From NCBI GenBank assembly GCA_001898145.1, contig MKSR01000042.1, forward strand, positions 1-62,586: a stretch of 62,586 nt of DNA, given 5' to 3'. This document shows positions 24,945 through 33,327 of this stretch, one piece after another. Made by a program: the position numbers and the translations under genes. Each line of letters starts with the position of its first letter. The first letter of the stretch is position 1. Source of the DNA: Dyadobacter sp. 50-39 (GTDB lineage Bacteria > Bacteroidota > Bacteroidia > Cytophagales > Spirosomataceae). The notes under the pieces are model-generated. The model did no database searches. It was not told the DNA's origin and saw nothing but the letters and a program-made list of their open reading frames with translations.

Positions 24945-26342
24945 TTACAAATCGATCGCTTCACCGTAAGCCGCCTCGGTAGCGCCTTTAAGGGCTTCCG
25001 ACATGGTTGGGTGTGGGTGGATCGCGCGCATGATTTCGTGCGAAGTCGTTTCCAGTTTACGGGCTACTACCACCTCGGCAATCATTTCGGTCACGTTCGC
25101 GCCGATCATATGGGCACCCAGGAATTCGCCGTATTTCGCGTCGAAGATTACTTTCACGAAACCGTCGGTAACGCCGGCACCTACCGCCTTACCAGAAGCT
25201 TTGAATGGGAATTTACCCACTTTCACTTCGTAACCGGCTTCTTTCGCTTTTTTCTCGGTGAAACCTACGGATGCGATTTCAGGCTGGCAGTAAGTACAGC
25301 CCGGGATATTGCCGTAATCCAATGCTTCTGTTTTGTGACCTGCGATTTTCTCCGCGCAGATAATCCCTTCGGCAGTTGCCACGTGCGCGAGCGCCTGGCC
25401 AGGAACGCAGTCGCCGATCGCGTAGAAGCCCGGAACGTTAGTTTCGTACCATTCGTTTACGACGATTTTGCCTTTCTCGGTTTTGATGCCGGTTTCTTCC
25501 AGACCGATATTTTCGATATTCGAAACGATACCTGCTGCCGAAAGCACCACGTCCACTTCGAAAGTTTTCTCACCATCCGGCGTTTTAACCGTCACTACAC
25601 AGCCTTTGCCGCTGGTATCCACTTTCTCAACCGAAGAGTTGACCAAAGTTTCGATACCGATCTTTTTGTATTGTTTCGCGATCTCTTTTGAAATCTCTTC
25701 GTCTTCAACCGGAACCAGGTTGGGAAGGAATTCCACCACGGTAACTTTGGTTCCCATTGAGTTGTAGACATAAGCGAACTCCATTCCGATCGCACCGGAA
25801 CCGATTACCAGCAACGAAGCAGGCTGCTTTTCGAGGCTCATCGCCTTGCGGTATTCGATGATTTTTTCGCCATCGAGCTTGATGTTCGGCAACTCGCGGG
25901 CGCGGGCACCTGTGGCGATGATTACACCTTTGGAAGCGCTATAATCGGCTTTTTTGCCATCCTTATCAGTTACTTCAACCGTCTTTTGGCCTTTTACTTT
26001 ACCGGTACCCATGATGACGTCGATCTTATTCTTTTTCATCAGGAACGACACCCCTTTGCTCATCGTATCGGCCACACCGCGGCTGCGTTTGATCACCGCA
26101 CCGAAATCCGCCGAGTAGTCGTTTGCATTGATACCATAGTCTTTTGCATGCTTGATGTACTCGAATACCTGAGCACTTTTGAGCAACGCTTTTGTCGGGA
26201 TACAGCCCCAGTTAAGGCAAATTCCACCTAAACTTTCTTTTTCAACAATTGCAACTTTAAGTCCTAATTGGGAAGCACGAATGGCTGCGGGATAACCCCC
26301 GGGGCCGCTACCAATTACAATCACATCATATGTTTGAGCCAT
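24945..26342 (-). CDS. lpdA: Dihydrolipoyl dehydrogenase (E3)
   Basis: The 465-residue flavoprotein has the FAD-binding GSGPGGYPAAIRASQLG, the redox disulfide in CLNWGCIPTK (cysteines near 43 and 48), the NAD-binding GSGAIGMEFAYVYNSMG, and the C-terminal HPHPTMSEAL with the catalytic His-Glu pair. It reoxidises dihydrolipoamide in 2-oxoacid dehydrogenase complexes and the glycine cleavage system. No E1 or E2 gene is adjacent, so it may serve several complexes. It is a single-gene unit with its own terminator. Confidence 0.97.
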   Translation of the reverse strand: MAQTYDVIVIGSGPGGYPAAIRASQLGLKVAIVEKESLGGICLNWGCIPTKALLKSAQVFEYIKHAKDYGINANDYSADFGAVIKRSRGVADTMSKGVSFLMKKNKIDVIMGTGKVKGQKTVEVTDKDGKKADYSASKGVIIATGARARELPNIKLDGEKIIEYRKAMSLEKQPASLLVIGSGAIGMEFAYVYNSMGTKVTVVEFLPNLVPVEDEEISKEIAKQYKKIGIETLVNSSVEKVDTSGKGCVVTVKTPDGEKTFEVDVVLSAAGIVSNIENIGLEETGIKTEKGKIVVNEWYETNVPGFYAIGDCVPGQALAHVATAEGIICAEKIAGHKTEALDYGNIPGCTYCQPEIASVGFTEKKAKEAGYEVKVGKFPFKASGKAVGAGVTDGFVKVIFDAKYGEFLGAHMIGANVTEMIAEVVVARKLETTSHEIMRAIHPHPTMSEALKGATEAAYGEAIDL

Positions 26343-26470
26343 TTTCCGGTATTTTTATTGTACGAAATGGGTTGACAAAATTTTGACGCAAAGTTAAGAC
26401 GATTTGGCAGAATGCCTACATCCGCAATGCGCCCTATTTCAATGAAACAGACCGTTATTGTTATTTGTTC

Positions 26471-26478
26471 TACCTTTG
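26471..26478 (+). promoter_or_regulatory. -7 element upstream of prfB
   Basis: TACCTTTG matches TAnnTTTG. A transcript from here would start near 26485 and carry the inverted repeat at 26521-26590 in a leader of about 160 bases. Confidence 0.45.
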
Positions 26479-26520
26479 TAGGGATAAGATCTTATTGCAA
26501 ATGGAACAGATTTCCCAAGA

Positions 26521-26590
26521 TGTCACCCTGAGCGAAGTCGAAGGGTAAATGGGACATCGTACATGCCCTTCGACTCCGCTCAGGGTGACA
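26521..26590. repeat. Intergenic inverted repeat (REP-like hairpin)
   Basis: Arms of 25 bases (26521-26545 and 26566-26590) are complementary with one mismatch around a 20-base spacer. The core TGTCACCCTGAGCGAAGTCG is a sequence I know as a widespread intergenic palindrome unit in Bacteroidota and other phyla. It lies in the leader of prfB, where the RNA would form a long hairpin. Confidence 0.8.
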
Positions 26591-26648
26591 GTACTGTAAC
26601 CAGTTGTAATAGAGGTACATTTTTTCAAACTTAAATTCAAAAAATTCA

Positions 26649-27723
26649 ATGACTGCAGAGCAATTGAAAGACTTGAAAGCCCGTGTAGAGGCTTTGGGGA
26701 GGTATCTTTGACTACGCTAACCGGAAACAACAGCTAGGACAACTTGAACAACAGACAGTTCAGCCCGAATTCTGGAATGATTCAACCCGTGCGGAAAAGG
26801 TCATGAAGGAAATACGAGGACTGAAATTCTGGACCAATGGATACGAGGAACTTGCGCGGCTGCGCGACGATCTGGATACGATCTGGGAATTTTACGAAGC
26901 CGACGAAGCTACCGAAGAAGAGGTAGACGAGGAAGGCAAAAAACTCGCCGACAAACTGGACGAAATCGAGTTCAGGAAAATGATGGGCGAAGAAGGCGAC
27001 GAACTGCCTGCCGTGATCGAGATCAATGCGGGAGCAGGTGGTACCGAGTCGCAGGACTGGGCCTCGATGCTGATGCGGATGTACATCATGTGGGCGGAAA
27101 AGAATGGCTACAAGGTCCGCCAGGTGGATTTGCAGGATGGCGATGTGGCCGGGGTAAAATCGGTAACCCTCGAAATTGACGGCGAATATGCCTATGGTAA
27201 CCTGAAATCGGAGAACGGCGTACACCGCCTCGTCCGCATTTCTCCATTCGACTCGAATGCACGCCGGCATACCTCATTTACCTCCGTGTACGTGTACCCG
27301 CTCGCGGACGACAACATCGAAATCGAGGTGAATATGGCCGACATTACCTGGGACACTTATCGTTCCGGTGGCGCGGGTGGACAGAACGTAAACAAGGTGG
27401 AAACCGCGGTACGTTTGCACCACAAGCCCTCAGGCATTATCATCGCCTGTCAGCAGGAGCGCTCGCAGCTGATGAACAAAGAGGTGGCGATCCGCCTCTT
27501 AAAATCGCGTCTCTACCAGATCGAGCTCGAAAAGCGCAACTCGGCCCGCGCCGAAGTGGAAGCTTCGAAACGCAAGATCGAATGGGGCTCGCAGATCCGC
27601 AGCTACGTCCTCGACGACCGCCGCGTAAAAGACCACCGCACCGATTACCAGACTTCGAACACCGAAGCTGTTTTGAACGGTGATATCAATGCGTTTATCA
27701 AAGCTTATTTGATGGAAGCGTAA
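26649..27723 (+). CDS. prfB: Peptide chain release factor 2 (programmed +1 frameshift)
   Basis: The full product of 357 residues needs a +1 shift: codons 1-20 run from ATG 26649 to CTT, an in-frame TGA stop follows at 26709-26711, and translation resumes at GAC 26710. RF2 is identified by the anticodon-like tripeptide SPF ([16 protein letters not shown]) and the catalytic GGQ ([15 protein letters not shown]). It releases proteins at UGA and UAA. Because UGA is its own signal, RF2 shortage favours the shift, so the gene is autoregulated. A start at 26803 would lose the N-terminal domain and is wrong. A terminator follows. Confidence 0.96.
26696..26712 (+). promoter_or_regulatory. prfB +1 frameshift site
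   Basis: The site reads GGGGAGG (26696-26702), TAT, CTT TGA C (26706-26712). The SD-like GGGGAGG lies 3 bases before the slippery CTT, the same spacing as in Escherichia coli prfB. The C after TGA makes it a weak stop. Confidence 0.93.
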
Positions 27724-27732
27724 AATACAACC

Positions 27733-27785
27733 AAGACCTTCCAAACGGTTTGCTACAATTAGCAGGGCGTTTGGAGGTCTTTTTG
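27733..27785 (+). terminator. Terminator of prfB
   Basis: AAGACCTTCCAAACG (27733-27747) pairs with CGTTTGGAGGTCTT (27068-27081 offset; bases 27768-27781) with one bulged T, followed by TTTTG. It lies 10 bases after the prfB stop. Confidence 0.75.
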
Positions 27786-27827
27786 TTTTAGCTTAAATTT
27801 AGTAATGCAATTAAACCACAATGCGAT

Positions 27828-28019
27828 ATGACTGGGGTAAGGTATAATACGGATGCGCAGGGCCAGAAAACCGAAGTGATTATCGACCTGAAAAAACATG
27901 GGCAAGTGGTGGAAGATATTTTAGATGCCCTCTTAATCGAAGAAAGGAGAAATGAAGATTCAATTCCCTTCGAAGAGTTCGTGGAACAACTAAAAGCCGA
28001 AGGCAAATTTGATGAATGA
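27828..28019 (+). CDS. RelB/Phd-like antitoxin of a type II TA pair
   Basis: The 63-residue protein has the pattern of antitoxins paired with RelE/ParE toxins: an N-terminal strand (KTEVIIDLKKHGQVVEDIL), a helix, and the C-terminal SIPFEEFVEQLKAEGKF, which in relatives wraps the toxin. It overlaps the toxin start (28012) by 8 bases, the usual arrangement for translational coupling. If the toxin is truly broken, this antitoxin may be a relic or a free-standing regulator. Promoter not clear; the preceding prfB terminator isolates the unit. Confidence 0.75.
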   Translation: MTGVRYNTDAQGQKTEVIIDLKKHGQVVEDILDALLIEERRNEDSIPFEEFVEQLKAEGKFDE

Positions 28020-28276
28020 AATTTACGAAGTCATCATTAACAATTCGGCGCGAAAAGATATCAGAAAGCTTCCGGCGCAGGAAGTCAAAAAAAATAGTCC
28101 CGGCTATCCGCTCACTAGCCAATGAACCAAGACCGCCCGGGTGCAAAAAATTGGTTGATACAAACAACTCGTACCGCGTTCGCGTGGGAAATTACAGGAT
28201 ACTTTACTGCATAGAAGATCGCGTTAGAATTGTGGAGGTATCAGCAGTAAAACATCGCCGCGAGGCCTATGAGTGA
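28012..28276 (+). pseudogene. RelE/ParE-family toxin, frameshifted at an A8 tract
   Basis: The first frame, from ATG 28012, gives MNEIYEVIINNSARKDIRKL, a good RelE/ParE N terminus, but ends early at TGA 28123-28125 after 37 residues. The second frame gives IVPAIRSLANEPRPPGCKKL, then SYRVRVGNYRILYCIEDR and VEVSAVKHRREAYE, the conserved C-terminal half of the family. The two join perfectly if one A is skipped in the eight-A run at 28087-28094, giving about 87 residues. An ATG at 28016 opens the second frame, but its N terminus is unlike the family. This may be an inactivated toxin, a slippage-controlled toxin, or a sequencing error in the homopolymer. Confidence 0.8.
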
Positions 28277-29060
28277 CTATTCCAAAAATTTGCCTGTTAC
28301 CCGACTCGGATCCGGACCGAACATTCTCCTCGCATTCCACGGCATTGGGCAGGACGGGGCCTCGTGCTTTGCACCAGTACTAAAACCGCTCGGTACACAC
28401 TACACCATTTACGCATTCGACCTGCCATTTCACGGGCAGAACAGCAATACACCCTTTCAAGTGATTTCGAAAGCGGAGTGGAAAGAAAGCGTCGCGCAGT
28501 TTCTGAAAACTAACAACATCACCCGCTTCGACATTGCCGGTTTCAGCATCGGCGGGCGGTTTGCGCTGGCTACGCTGGAAGCATTTCCTGAAAATATTGA
28601 TAACGCATTCCTGATTGCGCCTGATGGGGTTTCGGAGCATCCCATGTATGCGCTCGCGACACGCATTCCGCCCGCACGATGGATCTATGGTTGGCTGATG
28701 CGGCATCCGGGTGTATTTTTCCCCGGCGTGCGGGCGGCCCGGACGTTGAAACTGGCGAGTAAAAGCCTCGTAAGGTTCACACAGCAGGTATTGAACACTC
28801 CCGAAAAACGGCAAACTATTTACCGCTCCTGGGTCGCATTCCGGGACTTACGGTTCGATATTCCCGCATTAGTGAGAACAGCGAATGCGAATGGCGTAAA
28901 GATTTACCTTTTTGCCGGCGTTTATGACAGTTTATTGAAACCCAAAGCTGTGCAGCCGCTCGCCGCATTACTCCCCGAAAGGCAATACATCGAACTAAAA
29001 AGCGGCCACACACGCCTGGTAGAGCACGCCGCGACGTGGATTTGTGCTTTAATTCAGTAA
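28269..29060 (+). CDS. Alpha/beta hydrolase
   Basis: The 263-residue protein has the alpha/beta hydrolase fold. The oxyanion-region motif is LLAFHGIGQDG, the nucleophile elbow is GFSIGG with the serine near residue 98, and the likely catalytic pair is D (GVYDSLL) and H (KSGHTRLVEH). There is no signal peptide, so it is cytoplasmic. The substrate is unknown. Its ATG overlaps the toxin frame by 8 bases, so its translation may depend on ribosomes that read through the frameshifted toxin. Confidence 0.85.
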   Translation: MSDYSKNLPVTRLGSGPNILLAFHGIGQDGASCFAPVLKPLGTHYTIYAFDLPFHGQNSNTPFQVISKAEWKESVAQFLKTNNITRFDIAGFSIGGRFALATLEAFPENIDNAFLIAPDGVSEHPMYALATRIPPARWIYGWLMRHPGVFFPGVRAARTLKLASKSLVRFTQQVLNTPEKRQTIYRSWVAFRDLRFDIPALVRTANANGVKIYLFAGVYDSLLKPKAVQPLAALLPERQYIELKSGHTRLVEHAATWICALIQ

Positions 29061-29084
29061 ATTGGGAAAACCTAATCCCGATTT

Positions 29085-30368
29085 ATGGAGCAAACTTTAC
29101 AAAAGCACGATACCGGCTGGCGCCTCAAAGCGATCATCGGCGGGTCGGCCGGGAACCTCGTCGAATGGTACGACTGGTACGCCTATTCCGCATTCTCTCT
29201 CTATTTTGCCGGCACATTTTTCCCCGATTCTAACCCGACAGTCCAACTGATCAACACGGCGGGCATTTTTGCAGTGGGCTTCCTGATGCGGCCGATCGGC
29301 GGTTATGTTTTTGGGAAACTGGCGGATAACCGGGGCAGGAAGCTGGCGATGACGGTTTCCGTACTGCTCATGTCGCTAGGTTCGCTTCTCATCGCGTTCC
29401 TGCCGGGGTATAACAGCATCGGCATTGCGGCGCCGCTGTTATTATTGATCGCACGTTTGCTCCAGGGCCTCAGCGTTGGCGGCGAATATGGTACTTCGGC
29501 AACTTATCTCAGCGAGGTGGCGACCGAAGAAAAACGCGGTTTTTTTTCGAGTTTCCAGTATGTGACGCTCATTGGCGGGCAGCTCATTGCATTAGGCTTG
29601 CAACTGATTTTACAAAATATCTTCCTCACCGACCAGCAAATGCACGAATGGGGCTGGCGCATTCCGTTCGTGATCGGAGCAATGCTGTCGCTGGTAGCCC
29701 TGTACCTGCGCGCCCATTTGAATGAGACGGAGGCATTCCAAGCCAAGAAAAAAGAAGGCTCGCTCAAAGAGCTGATGAAACATCCCAGGGCCGTGTTGGT
29801 GGTGATCGGCCTCACTTCCGGCGGCACGCTGGCGTTTTACACCTACACCACCTACATGCAGAAGTTCCTGGTCAACACGGTAGGCCTTACGAAATACCAG
29901 TCGACCATACTCACTTTCTGCTCGCTATTCCTTTTCGCCGCATTGCAGCCTGTTTTCGGGGCGCTCAGCGACCGGATAGGGCGACGGCCGCTGCTCATCG
30001 CATTCGGGGTCCTGGGGACTATTTTTACCTATCCCCTGCTCACGACCCTAAGCCATACCAACGAAATGTGGCCAGCGTTCGGCTTACTAATGGCTGCGTT
30101 GATTATCGTCAGCGGCTACACTTCCATCAATGCAGTTGTAAAAGCCGAGCTGTTTCCCGTGGAGGTGCGGGCGCTGGGCGTGGGACTTCCCTACTCCATT
30201 GCCGTAGCAGTTTTCGGCGGCACAGCGGAATATCTTGCATTGTGGGCCAAAAATCTCGGACACGAAACGTGGTATTATTGGTATGTGACGATCTGCATTT
30301 TCGTTTCGCTGATCGTGTACATCGGGATGAAGGATACCAAGCATACTTCGCTTATAGAAAAGCATTAA
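29085..30368 (+). CDS. MFS transporter, metabolite:H+ symporter (KgtP-like)
   Basis: The 427-residue protein has twelve predicted membrane helices. The signature motifs of the metabolite:H+ symporter family are present: NLVEWYDWYAYSAF, GFLMRPIGGYVFGKLADNRG and GGEYGTSATYLSEVA. Best-known relatives carry 2-oxoglutarate, citrate, proline/betaine or shikimate, and the text is closest to KgtP. Uptake of a dicarboxylate is likely but not certain. It starts 24 bases after the hydrolase stop, so it may belong to the same transcript. Confidence 0.87.
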   Translation: MEQTLQKHDTGWRLKAIIGGSAGNLVEWYDWYAYSAFSLYFAGTFFPDSNPTVQLINTAGIFAVGFLMRPIGGYVFGKLADNRGRKLAMTVSVLLMSLGSLLIAFLPGYNSIGIAAPLLLLIARLLQGLSVGGEYGTSATYLSEVATEEKRGFFSSFQYVTLIGGQLIALGLQLILQNIFLTDQQMHEWGWRIPFVIGAMLSLVALYLRAHLNETEAFQAKKKEGSLKELMKHPRAVLVVIGLTSGGTLAFYTYTTYMQKFLVNTVGLTKYQSTILTFCSLFLFAALQPVFGALSDRIGRRPLLIAFGVLGTIFTYPLLTTLSHTNEMWPAFGLLMAALIIVSGYTSINAVVKAELFPVEVRALGVGLPYSIAVAVFGGTAEYLALWAKNLGHETWYYWYVTICIFVSLIVYIGMKDTKHTSLIEKH

Positions 30369-30407
30369 TTTTTCCTCCTCATTATCTTGAAATAAAGCCA
30401 TTTAGTC

Positions 30408-30438
30408 TTGACATAGTCCATTCAAACCTGTAACTTTC
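30408..30438 (+). promoter_or_regulatory. Promoter of the DoxX gene
   Basis: TTG (30408-30410, within TTGACA) is followed after 20 bases by TAACTTTC (30431-30438), one mismatch from TAnnTTTG. The start codon is 24 bases further on. Confidence 0.5.
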
Positions 30439-30461
30439 TTGAAACCAAAATTTGAGAAGTT

Positions 30462-30896
30462 ATGAATATGATGGATCGAATCGAGCATTGGGGTGACACG
30501 CACCATCCGGCCTGGATGGACATAGTCCGTATCGCTTTGGGAGTATTTTTGTTTGCTAAGGGTATCAGCTTTATCAGCGATACCACCAAGTTGTCTCATC
30601 TGGTTACCGGCCTCGACTTTCATTTGTATACCGTCACGGCCGTTCACTACGTAGCTTTTGCGCACATTTTTGGCGGATTCCTGATCGCAATGGGATGCCT
30701 GACCAGAATCGCATCCATCATTCAGATCCCGATCCTGCTGACTGCCGTGTTCTTCGTTAACATCCGCCTCGGTTTCTCCTACCTCAATTCCGAGCTATGG
30801 CTTTCGATGATCACGCTCATGCTGGTAGTTACATTCTCCGTTATAGGCTCCGGACGGTTCTCTATGGATGAATGGATGAAGAATCACGACAAATGA
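30462..30896 (+). CDS. DoxX family membrane protein
   Basis: The 144-residue protein has four membrane helices. The DoxX pattern is visible in DIVRIALGVFLFAKGISFI and HIFGGFLIAMGCLTRIASI. DoxX-like proteins are linked to thiosulfate:quinone reduction or oxidative-stress complexes in some bacteria, but most are uncharacterised. Its stop touches the end of the convergent AraC gene with no gap. Confidence 0.8.
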   Translation: MNMMDRIEHWGDTHHPAWMDIVRIALGVFLFAKGISFISDTTKLSHLVTGLDFHLYTVTAVHYVAFAHIFGGFLIAMGCLTRIASIIQIPILLTAVFFVNIRLGFSYLNSELWLSMITLMLVVTFSVIGSGRFSMDEWMKNHDK

Positions 30897-31772
30897 TCAG
30901 ACCATTTCGGGTGCGGCTTTATAAAGGTATTTCCGCTTATATTCCAGGGGAGTCATATCGGTCACTTTCTTGAAGTGACGGTAAAAGTTGGAAACATTGT
31001 TAAAACCGCACTCGAAACAAATCACCTCCGTTGCCATTTTATCTTCGATCAGGAAGCGGCAAGCCTGACTGATCCTTATCTCGACAAGAAAATCGTTGTA
31101 GGTTTTCTTCGTCATCAATTTAAAATACCTGCAAAAAGAAGTAATGCCGAGGTTGGCGATCGAAGCGACGTCTTGTAGGGAGATGTCGTTGCGATAGTTG
31201 GACAGCGTGTAGGCGTATATTTTATTCAACCGCAGCGTTTCCGCGTCGTTGGATTTGTAGAATGCATGCGCCGAAGCGATTGTTTCGTACTCGCTCGCCT
31301 CCGCCAGGATTTTCAGGATCGAAAGCAATGCGATCAGCCGGTCGAGATTCTCCGCGTCTACGGCGGAATGCATCAGGCGGATCACCTTCTCCTTCGCTTC
31401 GCCCCGTATCAAAAGGCCTCTTTTAGCCCGCTCGTACAGCTTGGGAATCTGATAGGCCTCCGGCAGGAGCAAAAGTTCGCTTCCAAGGCAATTGGGCAGA
31501 AAATGGATAATAATTACTTCTGCGGCCGTGTTGCTGGCGCCCTCCTCTACCCGCCAGGTATGCGGCAGGTTTTCGCCCAAAAGAATCAACTCCCCATCGG
31601 AAAAGTTACTGATGTTGTCACCAATGAACCTTACCCCTTTTCCTCTGACCAGATAATGCAGTTCCAGCTCGGGATGGTAATGCCAAACCGTGCCAAAGCC
31701 GGAGTCTTTGTCATGTCGGATACTGAACGAAGTCCTCGACGGAATAGGGACCTTATGGAAATGCGGTTTCAT
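30897..31772 (-). CDS. AraC family regulator with cupin sensor
   Basis: The 291-residue protein has an N-terminal cupin-like domain (WHYHPELELHYLVRGKGVRFIGD) that may bind a sugar-like ligand. Its C-terminal pair of helix-turn-helix motifs is of AraC type: ISLQDVASIANLGITSFCRYF and ATEVICFECGFNNVSNFYRHF, ending in MTPLEYKRKY. It lies downstream of a lyase/symporter gene group on the same strand and is a candidate regulator of that group. Confidence 0.88.
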   Translation of the reverse strand: MKPHFHKVPIPSRTSFSIRHDKDSGFGTVWHYHPELELHYLVRGKGVRFIGDNISNFSDGELILLGENLPHTWRVEEGASNTAAEVIIIHFLPNCLGSELLLLPEAYQIPKLYERAKRGLLIRGEAKEKVIRLMHSAVDAENLDRLIALLSILKILAEASEYETIASAHAFYKSNDAETLRLNKIYAYTLSNYRNDISLQDVASIANLGITSFCRYFKLMTKKTYNDFLVEIRISQACRFLIEDKMATEVICFECGFNNVSNFYRHFKKVTDMTPLEYKRKYLYKAAPEMV

Positions 31773-31841
31773 TTAAATCAATGCCGGCAGGGTTTAGGTT
31801 GGCTGCCATTGCTCAATTTAAAAGAAAATTTTTTAATTATC

Positions 31842-31864
31842 CATCCTGTCGAATCGGCAGGATG
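31842..31864 (-). terminator. Weak terminator-like hairpin
   Basis: CATCCTG (31842-31848) pairs with CAGGATG (31858-31864) around a 9-base loop. On the minus strand it is followed by an A/T-rich run. It lies between the sigma-like gene and the AraC gene and would split them into two transcripts. Confidence 0.4.
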
Positions 31865-31922
31865 CTAAAAAAATACTATTAAATAGCGTAATACTAATAT
31901 TACTACCCAACGGTTGCATCCG

Positions 31923-32246
31923 CTAGCTGGCGCGAAACGACTGTATACGATCGAGATATTGCTTACGTGCAGCGGGATCGCTGTATTTCTTCATTTCGCC
32001 AAAAATCTGGTCTTTCAGATTGCTGAACAGGTAAGACTGGAAATTTCCCTCGCTTCCCAGGTCAACCCGCTCGTTCCAGATCTTGTTGAAAACGGAGTTG
32101 ATGACATTCTCCGCCTCGGTTTCATCTTTCAGCAGCACGGAACAAAATTTAAATGCAGGGACATGGAAGTACGAACGGAGTTGTGTAAATGCAGCTTCGT
32201 CGCCCTGGGTTACCCGATCCAAAATTTGCTGGTTAGGAAAAGTCAT
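31923..32246 (-). CDS. Sigma-70 region 2-only protein
   Basis: The 107-residue protein reads like region 2 of an ECF sigma factor and nothing else: GDEAAFTQLRSYFHVPAFKF, DETEAENVINSVFNKIWNER (region 2.2-like, core binding), and NFQSYLFSNLKDQIFGEM. Region 4 is missing, and no second frame downstream supplies it. It could be a domain-sized sigma, a decoy for RNA polymerase core, or a decayed ECF factor. It starts 31 bases after the lyase gene on the same strand. There is no anti-sigma gene beside it. Confidence 0.62.
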   Translation of the reverse strand: MTFPNQQILDRVTQGDEAAFTQLRSYFHVPAFKFCSVLLKDETEAENVINSVFNKIWNERVDLGSEGNFQSYLFSNLKDQIFGEMKKYSDPAARKQYLDRIQSFRAS

Positions 32247-32277
32247 AGCTCTAAATTTAGGGTTTAGTCCTTTTGGG

Positions 32278-33258
32278 TTATTTCAATGGTGCTTCGAGTA
32301 TTTTTTTAAATACACTGGGAATCCGAAGTTCTGCCTGCAAGCGGTCCACCTCGTCGAGCAACTGGTTGGCGCGCTCCTGCAAGTCGCCGGTGAGCTCACC
32401 CACATCGCGCCGGGTGTAGATCGAAATAGGGAAGCCTCTTTTTTGCAGGCAATATTTAGCAATGGTCGGATAGGCCGAATGCACGATATCCATCGAATCC
32501 ACGAAGAATTTTTGCAGCGTCTCTACATCTTCCTGCCTTTCTGCATTATTGTAATTTTCACAAATCCAGACAATCAGTTCGGGATAAAGATTTCCCTGAA
32601 TGCATGACAGCCCGGCAGCACCTGCTTCCAGAGAAGCTACTGCATTCACCATATAGGCATCGTAAAGCCCGAAACGGTAATGCTTACCAACTTCAATTCT
32701 GCGGATCACTTCGTCGATATCGAGGCAGGTGTCTTTGTGATAAACAATCCGGTTCGAAGGCAGCAACTCGGCCAGTACTTCACTGCTGATTAACCGCTTG
32801 TAAGGCACCGGGCATTCGTAAAAACCCAGTGGAATGTCACTGGTGAGGCTGATCAGCTCTTTCGCCCTTTCGATAAATACTTCGTCGGATTCGTCCTCGT
32901 CCGCGATCAATCCGGTAATAACAATCACCGCCTGCACACCGGTATCATATATACGTTTTACAAATTCGGCCTGTTCGGGAATGGGTCCGCCGAAGGTTCC
33001 GGTTGCGACTACGGGCACACGTCCTGCCGTATGCTCTACCACTGTCCGCGTTACAGCCAGCCGTTCCTCCACAGTCAGTTCATACATTTCGCTGGAAAGG
33101 CAGTTGGCAAACAACCCCGCGGCACCTGCTTCGAGGTACAGGTCTGTCAATGCTTTCAATCCATCGTAATCCACCTCCCCGGTTTCCAGGAAAGGCGTGA
33201 GCATGACGGGAATGTAGCCCTGCGGCAACGACACGGAGGAAGACGTTTCTGATGACAT
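32278..33258 (-). CDS. DapA/NanA-family aldolase/lyase
   Basis: The 326-residue TIM-barrel protein belongs to the N-acetylneuraminate lyase/dihydrodipicolinate synthase superfamily. The Schiff-base lysine is K175 (IVYHKDT) and the catalytic tyrosine Y147 (GFYECP). The usual GTTGE loop is replaced by CLSSEM, so it is probably not the biosynthetic DapA and more likely cleaves or makes another 2-oxo acid. It lies 69 bases downstream of a sodium:solute symporter on the same strand, suggesting uptake and breakdown of a sugar acid or amino-sugar acid. The substrate is not established. Confidence 0.85.
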   Translation of the reverse strand: MSSETSSSVSLPQGYIPVMLTPFLETGEVDYDGLKALTDLYLEAGAAGLFANCLSSEMYELTVEERLAVTRTVVEHTAGRVPVVATGTFGGPIPEQAEFVKRIYDTGVQAVIVITGLIADEDESDEVFIERAKELISLTSDIPLGFYECPVPYKRLISSEVLAELLPSNRIVYHKDTCLDIDEVIRRIEVGKHYRFGLYDAYMVNAVASLEAGAAGLSCIQGNLYPELIVWICENYNNAERQEDVETLQKFFVDSMDIVHSAYPTIAKYCLQKRGFPISIYTRRDVGELTGDLQERANQLLDEVDRLQAELRIPSVFKKILEAPLK

Positions 33259-33327
33259 CGTGTATGGTTTTAAATACGTTTGAGAAAACAGTTCTCTGAA
33301 ATTCCGGCTATCGGGCCGGTCCCATGG

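Noticed and set aside
26803-27723. prfB as a simple gene from ATG 26803
   Set aside because: It would lose the N-terminal domain. The upstream 20 codons plus the CTTTGAC site explain the gene fully.
28016-28276. Toxin starting at ATG 28016
   Set aside because: This frame is open, but its first 25 residues are Arg/Lys-rich and unlike RelE/ParE, whereas the frame from 28012 gives the correct N terminus.
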